Shown in pieces: positions 1 to 7,532 of a DNA stretch of 64,000 bases; position 1 is the stretch's first letter; every line of letters starts with the position of its first letter. The DNA is from RH-AL1 sp965198495 (GTDB taxonomy: Bacteria; Pseudomonadota; Alphaproteobacteria; Rhizobiales; Beijerinckiaceae), in the NCBI GenBank assembly GCA_965198495.1, contig CBDAPL010000001.1, positions 124,001 through 188,000 of the forward strand, in the 5' to 3' direction. The notes under the pieces were generated by a model. It was not told where the DNA came from and did not search any database. It saw only the letters and a program-made list of their open reading frames with translations. The position numbers were made by a program, and so were the translations under genes.

Positions 1-1110
1 ACGCCCGCCAGGTGCCCACCACGATCTCCGGCGCGCGCAGCAGGCCGCGCACCTGGTCGATCACCCCGGCCTCGATCTCCGCCGCTGGCAACCGGCCGAC
101 TAGGGCAGGCTTTCGCGTCCCTGCTTCAGCACGGCCTGACTGACGTAGTAGCGGTAGAGCCGGCCGCCCTTGCGCGTGTGGGTCGGCGACATGGCGCAGC
201 CGGTCGGGCCGAAGATCAGCCCCTTCAGCAAGGCCGGTGTTGAGGTTCGCGTGTCGGCGGCGCGCTTGCGCGGGCTCTCCTGCAGGACGGCGTGGACCTT
301 GTCCCAGAGCGCCCGCGTGACGATCGCCTGATGCTCGCCCGGGTATGCCGTCCCCTTGTGGACCGCCTCGCCGACGTAGACCCGATTGGTGAGCAGCTTG
401 TAGAGGAAGCCCTTGTCGATCGGCTTGCCGCGCGGTGTCAGCACGCCCTCCTTGGCCAGCGCTGCAGCCAGAGTAGTCGCAGAGCCGACCTTGGCGAAGC
501 GCTCGAAGATGGTGCGCACCGTCGCCGCCTGCTCCTCGTCGATGACGAGCTTGCGGTCGCGAACGACGTAGCCGAAGGGCACGGTACCGCCCATCCACAT
601 GCCTTTGCGGCGCGAGGCGGCGAACTTGTCCCGGATGCGCTCGCCGATGACCTCGCGCTCGAACTGCGCGAAAGAAAGCAGCACGTTGAGGGTGAGCCTT
701 CCCATCGACGTCGTGGTGTTGAAGGCCTGGGTCACCGAGACGAAGGTCACCTGATGCCGATCGAACACCTCGACGAGCCTGGCGAAGTCCATCAAGGCAC
801 GACTGAGCCGATCGATCTTGTAGACCACCACCACATCGACCTTGCCGGCCTCGATGTCGGCCAGCAGGCGCCGCAGCGCCGGGCGCTCCAGCGTGCCGCC
901 GGATATGCCGCCATCGTCGTAGCGGTCAGGCACGAGGAGCCAGCCTTCCGCGCGCTGGCTGAGGATGTAGGCCTCGCAGGCCTCGCGCTGGGCATCGAGG
1001 CTGTTGAAGGCCTGCTCCAGGCCCTCCTCGCTGCTCTTCCGAGTATAGACGGCGCAGCGCAGCTTGCGGAGCGCTGGCGGCGCCAAGGGAGCGTCTTGCC
1101 GAGCCTTCAT
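1..1110 (-). pseudogene. Large serine recombinase, frameshifted and cut by the window edge
   Basis: Large serine recombinase (resolvase catalytic domain, then recombinase domain), expected to cut and rejoin DNA for integration or excision. The N-terminal catalytic region has VYTRKSSEEG with the candidate nucleophile serine and KIDRLSR; the zinc-ribbon-like region carries GLIFGPTGCAMSPTHTRKGG. ATG at 1110 overlaps the stop of the upstream DUF2924 gene (ATGA), implying translational coupling. Compared with the intact paralogue at 47636-48991, the frame is lost near 101-106: the reading frame ends in a stop after about 336 residues, while bases 1-100 still encode the matching continuation (VGRLPAAEIEAGVIDQVRGL) in another frame. 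I infer a -1 or +2 indel. It may be a pseudogene or a sequence error. The rest lies outside the window. Confidence 0.85.
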
Positions 1111-1556
1111 GCGGCAGCTCGCTGTTGATTTTTCAAGCCGAAGAAGATCCAGCCGTTCCACCGCGTGCCGGTGATGGCGCGAGCTACCGCGGAGAGCGAC
1201 TGGTAGGGCCTGCCCTGCCACTCATAACCTTCCGCCAGCACCGTGACCGTCTGCACCGAGCCCTGCCATTCGCGCACCAGCCGGGTGCCGGCGATCGGCT
1301 TGGCATCCATGCGCGGCTTGCGCTTGCCCGAGCGCCGCCCGTCGATCTGCTCGCCCAGCGCCTCGAGCTTCTTCAGCGTCGCCGGCTTCAGCCCGCCGTA
1401 GGCCAGCTCCTGAATGCGATAAGCAAGCCGGCTCTCCAGGAAGCGCCTGTTGTAGGGCGGCGGCTCGGTGTCATTCAGCTTGCGCCATTGCGCTTTCAGG
1501 TCCGCCGTCGACGTCGTCTTCAGCGCCGCCAATTGCGCCAGCACCAGATCGCTCAT
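1107..1556 (-). CDS. DUF2924 family protein, recombinase partner
   Basis: 149-residue protein of the DUF2924 family, whose function is not known. Recognisable signatures are the middle segment NRRFLESRLAYRIQELAYGG and the C-terminal GTRLVREW...YEWQGRPYQSLSAVARAITGTRWNGWIFFGL. It is preceded by a small ORF (stop overlaps this ATG) and followed by the recombinase (ATGA overlap), so the three are almost certainly cotranscribed. Families of this kind occur next to large serine recombinases in alphaproteobacterial islands, so a role as recombinase accessory or DNA-binding factor is plausible but not shown. A near-identical paralogue is at 48988-49437. Confidence 0.85.
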   Translation of the reverse strand: MSDLVLAQLAALKTTSTADLKAQWRKLNDTEPPPYNRRFLESRLAYRIQELAYGGLKPATLKKLEALGEQIDGRRSGKRKPRMDAKPIAGTRLVREWQGSVQTVTVLAEGYEWQGRPYQSLSAVARAITGTRWNGWIFFGLKNQQRAAA

Positions 1557-1750
1557 GCCCCTGCCTCACCCGTGCACTTCCGTTGCGCACCACCGCTCTG
1601 CTGCAGCGGCAAGTCGAGACAACTGTCTCCAGGCGGCGAAGATAAACGAGTTGACTGACGGTGGTGGAGGCGGATCAGGCCGGCGGCGAGGATCTCGCAC
1701 AAGGCGGAGAGGCGTTCGTCGGGAGGCAAACAACGCGTACTGAACACCAT
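1553..1750 (-). CDS. Small conserved ORF heading the recombinase operon
   Basis: 65-residue protein of unknown function starting at the ATG at 1750. It is supported as a real gene because the homologous ORF at 49434-49631 has the same length and clear protein-level similarity (TRCLPPDERLSALCEILAAG, LSSP-GD-CLDLPLQ-SG), although the DNA has diverged. Its stop overlaps the DUF2924 start (ATGA). The short DERL-x-ALCEILAAGLIRL segment looks helical. It is the first gene downstream of the LexA-type box. I do not recognise a family. Confidence 0.6.
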   Translation of the reverse strand: MVFSTRCLPPDERLSALCEILAAGLIRLHHRQSTRLSSPPGDSCLDLPLQQSGGAQRKCTGEAGA

Positions 1751-1933
1751 GCGAAAACGATGCGCTCGCCAGACCGGAAAGGATAGCGGAATCTGAGGCT
1801 TGAGCCTGTGGATCGGGAAAGAAAGCAGCCGGGTGAATCGTAGCGAATTTGGCTTTTTGCCGCGCAGGCGAGAGATGGCGGCTGGACCAACCAAGAAGCG
1901 ACTCGAAAGGACTCGACTCCTGCGCGTAAGGCA

Positions 1934-1948
1934 GAACATATACAGAAC
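1934..1948. promoter_or_regulatory. LexA-type SOS box (GTTC-N7-GTTC), Unit I
   Basis: Read on the minus strand this is GTTC, seven bases, GTTC, the binding motif known for alphaproteobacterial LexA. It lies between the leftward recombinase operon (first start at 1750) and the rightward ImmA/IrrE-like gene (start 1987, 39 bp away). The same arrangement with the same spacing recurs at 49814-49828. It probably represses the operons until DNA damage. Confidence 0.7.
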
Positions 1949-1986
1949 ATAAAGACGGGCGGAAACGGGTTCAGGAGACGGTCGCC

Positions 1987-2793
1987 ATGAGTTCAGGCGC
2001 CTATGATCGCGGGCAGCAGCTTGCCCCAGCCGCCGAGCCGAGATCGCCTATGCTCGTCCTCTCCTATCCGCATCTGCGCACATCGCTTGAGCCGAAGCGG
2101 CTGCGGCGCGAGGAGATCTGGGCGGTTGCCGAGGAAGCTCGGCGCCAGCTCTGTCGCGGACCCAGACCGAAGGTCGAACTCGCGCTTCTGTCGGCAAGAT
2201 GCACGCGCCTGCAGGTCAACGGCCTTGCCTTCGAGCTGCGCTGGCAATTCGATCGATCTGTCGACAGCGAAGACGGTCATCCCTCGATCGGCGCGGTTGA
2301 GCACGACCCGTCGTGGCCAACGGGCGCTACGATATCGATCGACAGCACCGTCATCGGCGAGCGCGAAGAGCTCGGCCGCAGCACCGCCGCCCACGAGCTG
2401 GGTCACGCGATCTTCGACTCGCCTGCTTGGATCCAGGGCGCGCAGAACACGACAAGCAGGCCGGCGAGCCGGTACGATCTGACGGAGACGCCCGATCGCG
2501 CCGCTGCCGCGGAGATCGACTGGGTGGAGTGGCGCGCCAACGAGTTCATGGGCGGCTTCCTGGCACCTCGAGGCCTGCTGCATCGACACATGCACAAGCG
2601 CGCTGCGGCGCTCGAGATCCCCATGATCGAGAGCGGCCGTCGTGACGAGCTGCCGGTGGTTTGTCCGCGCACTCTTCCTCCGCTCATCGACGAGCTGGTC
2701 GGTGAGCTCGCGGATCTCTTCGGCGTGTCGGAGTCGTTCATGCGGGTGCGTCTGCGCAGATACGATCTCGTCCCCTACCAGCTGCTCGGCTGA
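1987..2793 (+). CDS. ImmA/IrrE family zinc metallopeptidase
   Basis: 268 residues. The zinc-protease motif HELGH is at about residues 135-139 (STAAHELGHAIFDSP), followed at about residues 180-190 by IDWVEWRANEFMGGFLAP, which contains the ExxANxFA-like third-ligand segment typical of ImmA/IrrE peptidases. Such enzymes cleave phage-type repressors in integrative elements or act in stress regulation. It is the first gene rightward of the LexA-type box, with an AGGAG-like site upstream of ATG 1987, and is followed 13 bp later by an unknown gene. No Xre-type repressor is fused or adjacent, so the substrate is unknown. Confidence 0.8.
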   Translation: MSSGAYDRGQQLAPAAEPRSPMLVLSYPHLRTSLEPKRLRREEIWAVAEEARRQLCRGPRPKVELALLSARCTRLQVNGLAFELRWQFDRSVDSEDGHPSIGAVEHDPSWPTGATISIDSTVIGEREELGRSTAAHELGHAIFDSPAWIQGAQNTTSRPASRYDLTETPDRAAAAEIDWVEWRANEFMGGFLAPRGLLHRHMHKRAAALEIPMIESGRRDELPVVCPRTLPPLIDELVGELADLFGVSESFMRVRLRRYDLVPYQLLG

Positions 2794-2806
2794 TCGGAGA
2801 GCCGTT

Positions 2807-3568
2807 ATGCCGTTTCCGCTGAAGCGATACTTCACCCTGAAGGAGCTGACCGAGCGCTGGGGCGTGCCCATGTCGGAGATCGCCGACTACGCCCGAAATG
2901 GCGAGCTGGAAGTGTCGGTCATGACGGTCGCGTTGTCGGCAGAGCTGGGGAGGATGGAAGCTGGTCCGGACGGGACCATGCTCGAAGTGCGGGAGCAGGA
3001 CACGGTGCTGTTCGGACCGCAGCCCGTGCTCGCTCCTGATCTGTGGTCGGTGTTCGGCCGAAGCGTGCATCGCATCACCCACTTCAAGCCTCGCACGCCG
3101 GAAGGCTACCTCAAGGTCGCCGACGGCAGTTCTCCCGTGAAGGTGACCATACCGGAGCTGCTCGTCACCAGAGTCGAGCGCGATCGCTTCGAGGTCGCCA
3201 ACGGTCTCGTCTTCGATGATGCACCGCCGCCGTCGCGAGCCATCGAGGATTTCGTCCAGCGCAGCGACTACGCCGAGGTTCTCCTGCACGGCGAGCGCTT
3301 CCTGCTCGGCAGGATACAGGCTCAGATCGTGCGCCAGCTGCATGAAGCCGCCATGACCAGGAACCCGTGGTGTACTGGCAAACAGCTCTTCGCGAACTCC
3401 GACTCCAGGTCGACGCGGATCGTCGATCTCTTCAAGGCCAAGCCGACGTGGCGGAACTTGATCGCGTCGGATGGCAGAGGCTCGTACCGTCTCAACCTCC
3501 TCGACCAATCCGCGGTCCAGGGTAAGCAGCGCTTCAATCGCAGACTACGGCTGGTGCACTCGGCCTGA
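2807..3568 (+). CDS. Unknown protein with N-terminal MerR-like helix-turn-helix
   Basis: 253 residues from ATG 2807, 13 bp after the peptidase gene and probably in the same operon. The N-terminus (RYFTLKELTERWGVPMSEIADYARNG) has the pattern of a MerR/excisionase-type DNA-binding helix-turn-helix. The rest is mixed alpha/beta with no motif I recognise; residues 90-150 are beta-rich (GYLKVADG, VKVTIPELLVTRVERDRFE). Its pairing with an ImmA/IrrE peptidase suggests it could be the regulator the peptidase acts on, which is inference only. Confidence 0.55.
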   Translation: MPFPLKRYFTLKELTERWGVPMSEIADYARNGELEVSVMTVALSAELGRMEAGPDGTMLEVREQDTVLFGPQPVLAPDLWSVFGRSVHRITHFKPRTPEGYLKVADGSSPVKVTIPELLVTRVERDRFEVANGLVFDDAPPPSRAIEDFVQRSDYAEVLLHGERFLLGRIQAQIVRQLHEAAMTRNPWCTGKQLFANSDSRSTRIVDLFKAKPTWRNLIASDGRGSYRLNLLDQSAVQGKQRFNRRLRLVHSA

Positions 3569-3716
3569 CGTCGTGGCGGTGCCAAGGTCGATAGCGATCA
3601 GGCCGGCTTCGGCTCCCGATGATCCCACCCTCAGCCCACCCAAATCCCAATCCCATCCTGCAGTATAACCCACGCTGAAGCCCAATGTGAGTGGGCAGAC
3701 AGGCATCTATACGCGT
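3569..3716. other. Intergenic stretch, no gene seen
   Basis: Spacer between the unknown protein and the HTH gene. I see no supported ORF. It leads into the stem-loop that abuts the next start codon. Confidence 0.5.
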
Positions 3717-3760
3717 GATCTACTTTCTCGAGCGAAGTCGTTCGCCAGAAAGAGTAGATC
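3717..3760 (+). promoter_or_regulatory. 44-nt inverted repeat touching the HTH start codon
   Basis: Outer arms GATCTACTTTCT and AGAAAGAGTAGATC are complementary with a small bulge, and the centre GCGAA-GTCG-TTCGC is a perfect 5-bp stem with a tetraloop. The right arm ends at the base before ATG 3761, so the only purine-rich candidate ribosome binding site (AGAAAGAG) lies within the stem. It could be an operator for the HTH protein or an RNA hairpin controlling its translation. The paralogous gene at 51407 lacks it and has an ordinary AAGGA site. Confidence 0.55.
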
Positions 3761-4021
3761 ATGTCAGCAACACCAAAGCTTCAGCAGCGCTCGTCTAAAG
3801 ACGACGCGGCCCTTCCACACGGACCCAGGCACCTCGACCAGAACGAGCTCTCCCGGCGCTGGACCATCAGCCCGCGCACGCTCGAGCGATGGCGCTGGCG
3901 CAACGAAGGCCCGGCCTACCTCAAGATCGGCGGGCGCGTCGCGTATCGCCTCGAGGATGTCGAGGCCTACGAGCAGCAGCGGCTCAGGCAGGCTGCGCCG
4001 CACGAGGGGGCGGCTCGATGA
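3761..4021 (+). CDS. Excisionase-like helix-turn-helix protein
   Basis: 86 residues. The core LSRRWTISPRTLERWRW...GPAYLKIGGRVAYRLEDVEAYE is the excisionase/MerR-type HTH_17 fold: helix, turn, recognition helix, then a wing with the G-G-R-V-x-Y-R motif. Such proteins act as recombination directionality factors or small regulators. Its stop overlaps the ATPase start (ATGA). The paralogue at 51407-51664 shares the whole core. Confidence 0.8.
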   Translation: MSATPKLQQRSSKDDAALPHGPRHLDQNELSRRWTISPRTLERWRWRNEGPAYLKIGGRVAYRLEDVEAYEQQRLRQAAPHEGAAR

Positions 4022-5220
4022 GCGGTACCGCGGACGCAGGCGATCTGCTGTCACACCATTCCTCCGGCCTCGCCTCCGAGCCAAGTGAGCGCGGCCGACT
4101 GCACTGGCACGGCGAGGACGATGACGGGCCGATGCGCGAGTGGCTGGTCGACCAGCTTCTGCCGAAGGTCGGGACGGCGCTCGCGAGCGGCCGATGGGGC
4201 ACCTACAAGACCTTCATCGTGTTGGACCTCGCCGGCGCCGTGCTCAGCAGGGGAAGCTTCGCCGGCCGCGACGTCGAGCGGCAAGGGGGCGTGCTCTTCG
4301 TCGCCGCCGAAGGCCAATCGGAGATGCGTATCCGGCTGACCGCCATGGTGCGGGAAAAGATCAGCCCCGATCTGGAGTCCCCCCTGCCCTTTGCCTGGGT
4401 GGAGGAATGCACCAAGCTCACCGCTCCGTCTGCACAGGGCGAGCTCGAGATCATCCTGGCGGAAGCGGCGAGGAAGATGCTGGAGCACTTCGACATGCCG
4501 CTCGCACTCGTCGTCTTCGATACGTTGTCCTCGTCCGCCGGATTCAAGAACGCCGATGACACTGCCGAGAACCAACGAGTCATGGATGTGCTCAAGGCGC
4601 TGTCGCTGCGCTTCGATTGCCTTGTCCTCGCGGTCGATCATTTCGGCAAGAACGCCGAGAGTGGGACGCGCAACTCGAGTGTCAAAGAAGACAGCGTCGA
4701 CGCCGTCCTGGCCCTTCTCGGCGAGCGCGATGCTGCGGGCACCATCAGCAATCCTCGCATGGCGATCCGCAAGGTCCGCGGCGGTCCGACCGGTGGCGAG
4801 ATCCGCTTTACGCCCCGCGTCGCGCAGATCGGCGAAGACGGAGCTGAGACCACGATCGTCATCGATTGGCCCGAGCAGGAACAATCGTCGGCAGCTGCCG
4901 CGTCCGGCTGGAGGCGTGATGGCCGCCAGCTTAGGGTGGCCCTCGAAAAAGCGCTGGAACGATCCGGTCGCACCATCGTGCCAAGGGCCGATGAAGAGCC
5001 GGTACAAGCCGTCCTGCGCGATGAGCTGCGAGAGGAGTTCTACCATCTTCGAGCTGACGACAATGTCGAGACCAGGCGGAAAGCGTTTTCCCGCCTTCTG
5101 CAAGCCGCCCGCAGCAACGGCCTCGTCATCTGCCTAGAGGTCGACGGCAGCGACTGGGTCGGCTTTCCCGCCGCTTGCCTTCGTCCGAGGCGGAGGGACG
5201 GAACGGGACAGCTACTATAG
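4018..5220 (+). CDS. RepA-like AAA ATPase (AAA_25 type)
   Basis: 400 residues from the ATG at 4018, which overlaps the HTH stop. It resembles the hexameric RepA/RecA-fold ATPases of plasmids and phages. A degenerate Walker A (SGRWGTYKTF) lies near residue 60, Walker B ALVVFDTLSS near residue 163, and a RecA-fold segment LVLAVDHFGKN near residue 201. The C-terminal 90 residues look like a winged-helix region. The likely role is replication or recombination ATPase of the element. The homologous stretch is absent from Unit II, where the HTH gene is followed directly by the terminase-like gene. The stop codon lies in the centre of a 46-nt palindrome. Confidence 0.75.
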   Translation: MSGTADAGDLLSHHSSGLASEPSERGRLHWHGEDDDGPMREWLVDQLLPKVGTALASGRWGTYKTFIVLDLAGAVLSRGSFAGRDVERQGGVLFVAAEGQSEMRIRLTAMVREKISPDLESPLPFAWVEECTKLTAPSAQGELEIILAEAARKMLEHFDMPLALVVFDTLSSSAGFKNADDTAENQRVMDVLKALSLRFDCLVLAVDHFGKNAESGTRNSSVKEDSVDAVLALLGERDAAGTISNPRMAIRKVRGGPTGGEIRFTPRVAQIGEDGAETTIVIDWPEQEQSSAAAASGWRRDGRQLRVALEKALERSGRTIVPRADEEPVQAVLRDELREEFYHLRADDNVETRRKAFSRLLQAARSNGLVICLEVDGSDWVGFPAACLRPRRRDGTGQLL

Positions 5221-5240
5221 TAGCTGTTCCCGTCCGTCCC
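5195..5240. repeat. 46-nt near-perfect palindrome over the ATPase stop codon
   Basis: Two 23-nt arms are complementary except for one shifted A on each side. The central 20 bases (5208-5227) are a perfect palindrome and include the TAG stop at 5218-5220. There is no T-run, so a standard intrinsic terminator is not obvious. Alternatives are a bidirectional terminator, a protein-binding site or part of a replication origin next to a RepA-like gene. Confidence 0.7.
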
Positions 5241-5360
5241 ACTCAGCATCGCAACACAGCGAAGCGCTGATGGTCAGAGCGGGCAATTTCGGCCGCTTCG
5301 AGCGAGAGCAAACGATAGAAGCCTAGCGTAGATGCGTACGGTTTCGGCCGATCGTGCGAT

Positions 5361-5861
5361 GTGAGACAATCGCCCATCGCCTTCATCGAGCCCGGAATGT
5401 CGGACGCCAGCATCAGCCCGGGGCGGAACCCGGGCAACCGCACGGACAACCGTGGTCGAGGCAGGGCTCACCAGCCTACGGACGCGTCGCGCAAGCAAAT
5501 CGAGGCTCTCGCGAGCTTCGGAGTACCTCGCAGCGAGATCGCCAAGGTCGCTGGCATCTGCCTGAACACGCTGATCAGGCATTACGGCGACACGCTCGAC
5601 ATCGCGGCGACGAAGGCAAACTCCCTCGTCGCGCAGAGCTTGTTCAATCGCGCGGTGAAGGGAGACGGAGCGGCGGCGACGAGCGCGGCGATCTTCTGGC
5701 TGAAGGTCCGAGCGGGCTGGCGGGAGAAGGACGTCCACGAGGTCACGGGGCTGAACGGCGGACCCATTCAAATGGTCGACATAAGCCGGCTTTCGGATGC
5801 GCAGCTCGAGGCGCTTCAGCCGGTGCTCTCATCGCTCGCTGTTTCAGAGGAAGGTCGATGA
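5361..5861 (+). CDS. Phage terminase small-subunit-like protein
   Basis: 166 residues from GTG 5361. The start is chosen because the sequence around it (GATGTGAGACAATCGC) is conserved at the paralogue start, 51742. The core (ASRKQIEALASFGVPRSEIAKVAGICLNTLIRHYGDTLDIAATKAN) is a helix-turn-helix like those of small terminase subunits and phage DNA-binding proteins. It continues with VAQSLFNRAVKGDGAAATSAAIFWLKVRAGWREKD, typical of that group. No large terminase subunit is nearby, so a packaging role is doubtful; it may be a regulatory remnant. The stop overlaps the methyltransferase start. Confidence 0.6.
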   Translation: MRQSPIAFIEPGMSDASISPGRNPGNRTDNRGRGRAHQPTDASRKQIEALASFGVPRSEIAKVAGICLNTLIRHYGDTLDIAATKANSLVAQSLFNRAVKGDGAAATSAAIFWLKVRAGWREKDVHEVTGLNGGPIQMVDISRLSDAQLEALQPVLSSLAVSEEGR

Positions 5862-7207
5862 TGGACGCTCACCACGAGGCAGCCTGGCCGGCCGACCGCG
5901 TCGAGCGCCGGCCTACCGCCAGCCTGGTGCCGTACGCCAGGAACAGCCGCACCCACTCGGCCGAGCAGGTCGATCAGATCGCTGCGTCCATTCGGGAGTG
6001 GGGCTGGACGGTCCCGGTGCTGGTCGACGAGAACGGCGGCCTTATCGCCGGGCACGCCCGCGTCATGGCGGCCAGGCAGCTCGGGCTGGCGGAGGTGCCG
6101 GTCATGGTCGCCACCGGCTGGAGCGAGGCGCAACGGCGCGCCTACGTCATCGCCGACAACAAGCTGGCTTTAAACGCCGGTTGGGACGAGGCGCTGCTCA
6201 GGATCGAACTCACCGAGCTGCAGGCGCTCGACTTCGATCTCGGCATGACCGGCTTCTCGCTCGACGAGATCGCGACGCTGACCATGGATGGCTCGGCCGG
6301 GCTGACGGACCCCGACGATGCGCCGGAGCCGCCGGCAGACCCGGTGAGCCGCTTGGGCGACGTCTGGATCCTCGGCAGCCACCGGCTGGTCTGCGGCGAT
6401 GCCACGAGCGCCACCGACGTGGCTCGGGCGCTGAACGGTGTCACCCCAGCACTGATGGTCTCCGACCCACCCTACGGCGTCGCCTACGACCCTTCCTGGC
6501 GTGCCCGCGCCGGCGTGAACCTGAACCCGGGCAAGCTCGGCAAGGTCGACAACGACGATCAGGCGGACTGGAGTGCGGCATGGGCGCTGTTCCCCGGCGA
6601 CGTCGCCTACGTCTGGCACGCTGGCAAGTTCGCTGCGACGGTCCAGGCCAGCCTGGAGAGTCGCGACTTCGAGATCCGCTCGCAGATCATCTGGGCCAAG
6701 GACCGCTTCGCCCTCAGCCGGGGCGATTACCACTGGCAACATGAGCCCTGCTGGTACGCGGTACGCCGCAACGCCCGCGGTGGCTGGTCAGGCGACCGCT
6801 CGCAATCGACGCTGTGGACGATCCCATCACGCGAGGACCGCGGCCTCGGCCACGGCACGCAGAAGCCGGTGGAATGCATGCGTCGGCCAATCGCCAACAA
6901 CTCCTCGCCCGGGCAGGCCGTGTACGACCCCTTCGTCGGCTCCGGTACGACGATCATCGCCGGCGAGATCACCGGGCGCTGCGTTCATGCGCTCGAGCTC
7001 AACCCGGCCTACGTCGACGTGGCGGTGATCCGATGGCAGGCATTCACGGGCAAGACGGCGGTGCTGGAGGCGACCGGCGAGAGCTTCCTGACGACGATGG
7101 CGACGAGATCCGCTGGTTCCGCTACGAAGACCGCGCCGCCTACGAAGCGCAAGGCTGGGTCTTCGCCGCGGACCTCGGCCCGGTCCACGGCTGCTACAGC
7201 GTCCTGA
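5858..7207 (+). CDS. ParB-domain DNA methyltransferase (N6-adenine/N4-cytosine, beta class)
   Basis: 449 residues from ATG 5858 (a second ATG is at 5861). Residues 15-110 form a ParB/Srx-type N-terminal domain (YARNSRTHS..., GLIAGHARVMAARQLG). The methyltransferase half has motif IV DPPYGVAYD near residue 203 and motif I DPFVGSGTTIIAGE near residue 357. Motif IV before motif I is the beta arrangement. It would methylate adenine-N6 or cytosine-N4 in host or element DNA. No cognate endonuclease is in this unit, so it looks like an orphan phage-type enzyme. The last ~58 codons overlap a second conserved reading frame (7033-7233). Unit II has a broken paralogue at 52218-53626. Confidence 0.9.
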   Translation: MMDAHHEAAWPADRVERRPTASLVPYARNSRTHSAEQVDQIAASIREWGWTVPVLVDENGGLIAGHARVMAARQLGLAEVPVMVATGWSEAQRRAYVIADNKLALNAGWDEALLRIELTELQALDFDLGMTGFSLDEIATLTMDGSAGLTDPDDAPEPPADPVSRLGDVWILGSHRLVCGDATSATDVARALNGVTPALMVSDPPYGVAYDPSWRARAGVNLNPGKLGKVDNDDQADWSAAWALFPGDVAYVWHAGKFAATVQASLESRDFEIRSQIIWAKDRFALSRGDYHWQHEPCWYAVRRNARGGWSGDRSQSTLWTIPSREDRGLGHGTQKPVECMRRPIANNSSPGQAVYDPFVGSGTTIIAGEITGRCVHALELNPAYVDVAVIRWQAFTGKTAVLEATGESFLTTMATRSAGSATKTAPPTKRKAGSSPRTSARSTAATAS

Positions 7208-7233
7208 CGGAGCGACCGTCGTCAAAGCGCTGA
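7033..7233 (+). CDS. Small gene overlapping the methyltransferase 3' end
   Basis: 66 residues from ATG 7033, inside the methyltransferase gene in another frame. The segment EIRWFRYEDRAAYEAQGWVF and the following AADLGPVHGCYSVL are preserved at protein level in Unit II (53443-53655) and in the remnant at 54690-55099, where a one-base difference fuses it in frame to the methyltransferase. By contrast the methyltransferase's own last residues are low-complexity (SSPRTSARSTAATAS). Either this is an independent overlapping gene or a C-terminal module reached by frameshifting. The function is not known. Confidence 0.6.
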   Translation: MAGIHGQDGGAGGDRRELPDDDGDEIRWFRYEDRAAYEAQGWVFAADLGPVHGCYSVLTERPSSKR

Positions 7234-7296
7234 TGCTAATGAGGCTGCCGTCTCAAGCGTTAATGACTGGAGTGGGTGGACAGCGGACCTAGCTCC

Positions 7297-7322
7297 GGTG
7301 CGGGTTAAGGCCCGCGCCGCAC
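7297..7322. terminator. Hairpin downstream of the methyltransferase
   Basis: GGTGCGG and CCGCACC form a perfect 7-bp stem with a 12-base loop region that can itself pair. It follows the methyltransferase gene by about 90 bp and has no T-run, so termination is only a guess. The rest of 7234-7532 shows no gene. Confidence 0.3.
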
Positions 7323-7532
7323 CCGAGCCCTTTCCCGTTTCTCCATCTCAATCAGGCCATTTCGGGAAAGGCAATTTGGGAACAGGTTTTGAGAAAGCGG
7401 CGCCTGCTCCTTCTGCCCTGCCCCGCAGGGGGGAGTGGCTTCCCCGCTCTACTTTCGTTTGCGGAAAGATGAAAAGCATCGTTGATGCCCCGTCGATCGA
7501 CCATGCAGTCAGGTTGGCAAGCTATAGCCGTA

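Noticed and set aside
292..1128. Long open frame opposite the first recombinase
   Set aside because: Arginine/histidine/leucine-rich antisense of a recognisable recombinase in GC-rich DNA; no motif of its own.
5361..7207. Complete prophage reading based on the terminase-like gene
   Set aside because: No large terminase, portal, capsid or tail gene is present; the phage-like genes fit an integrative element better.
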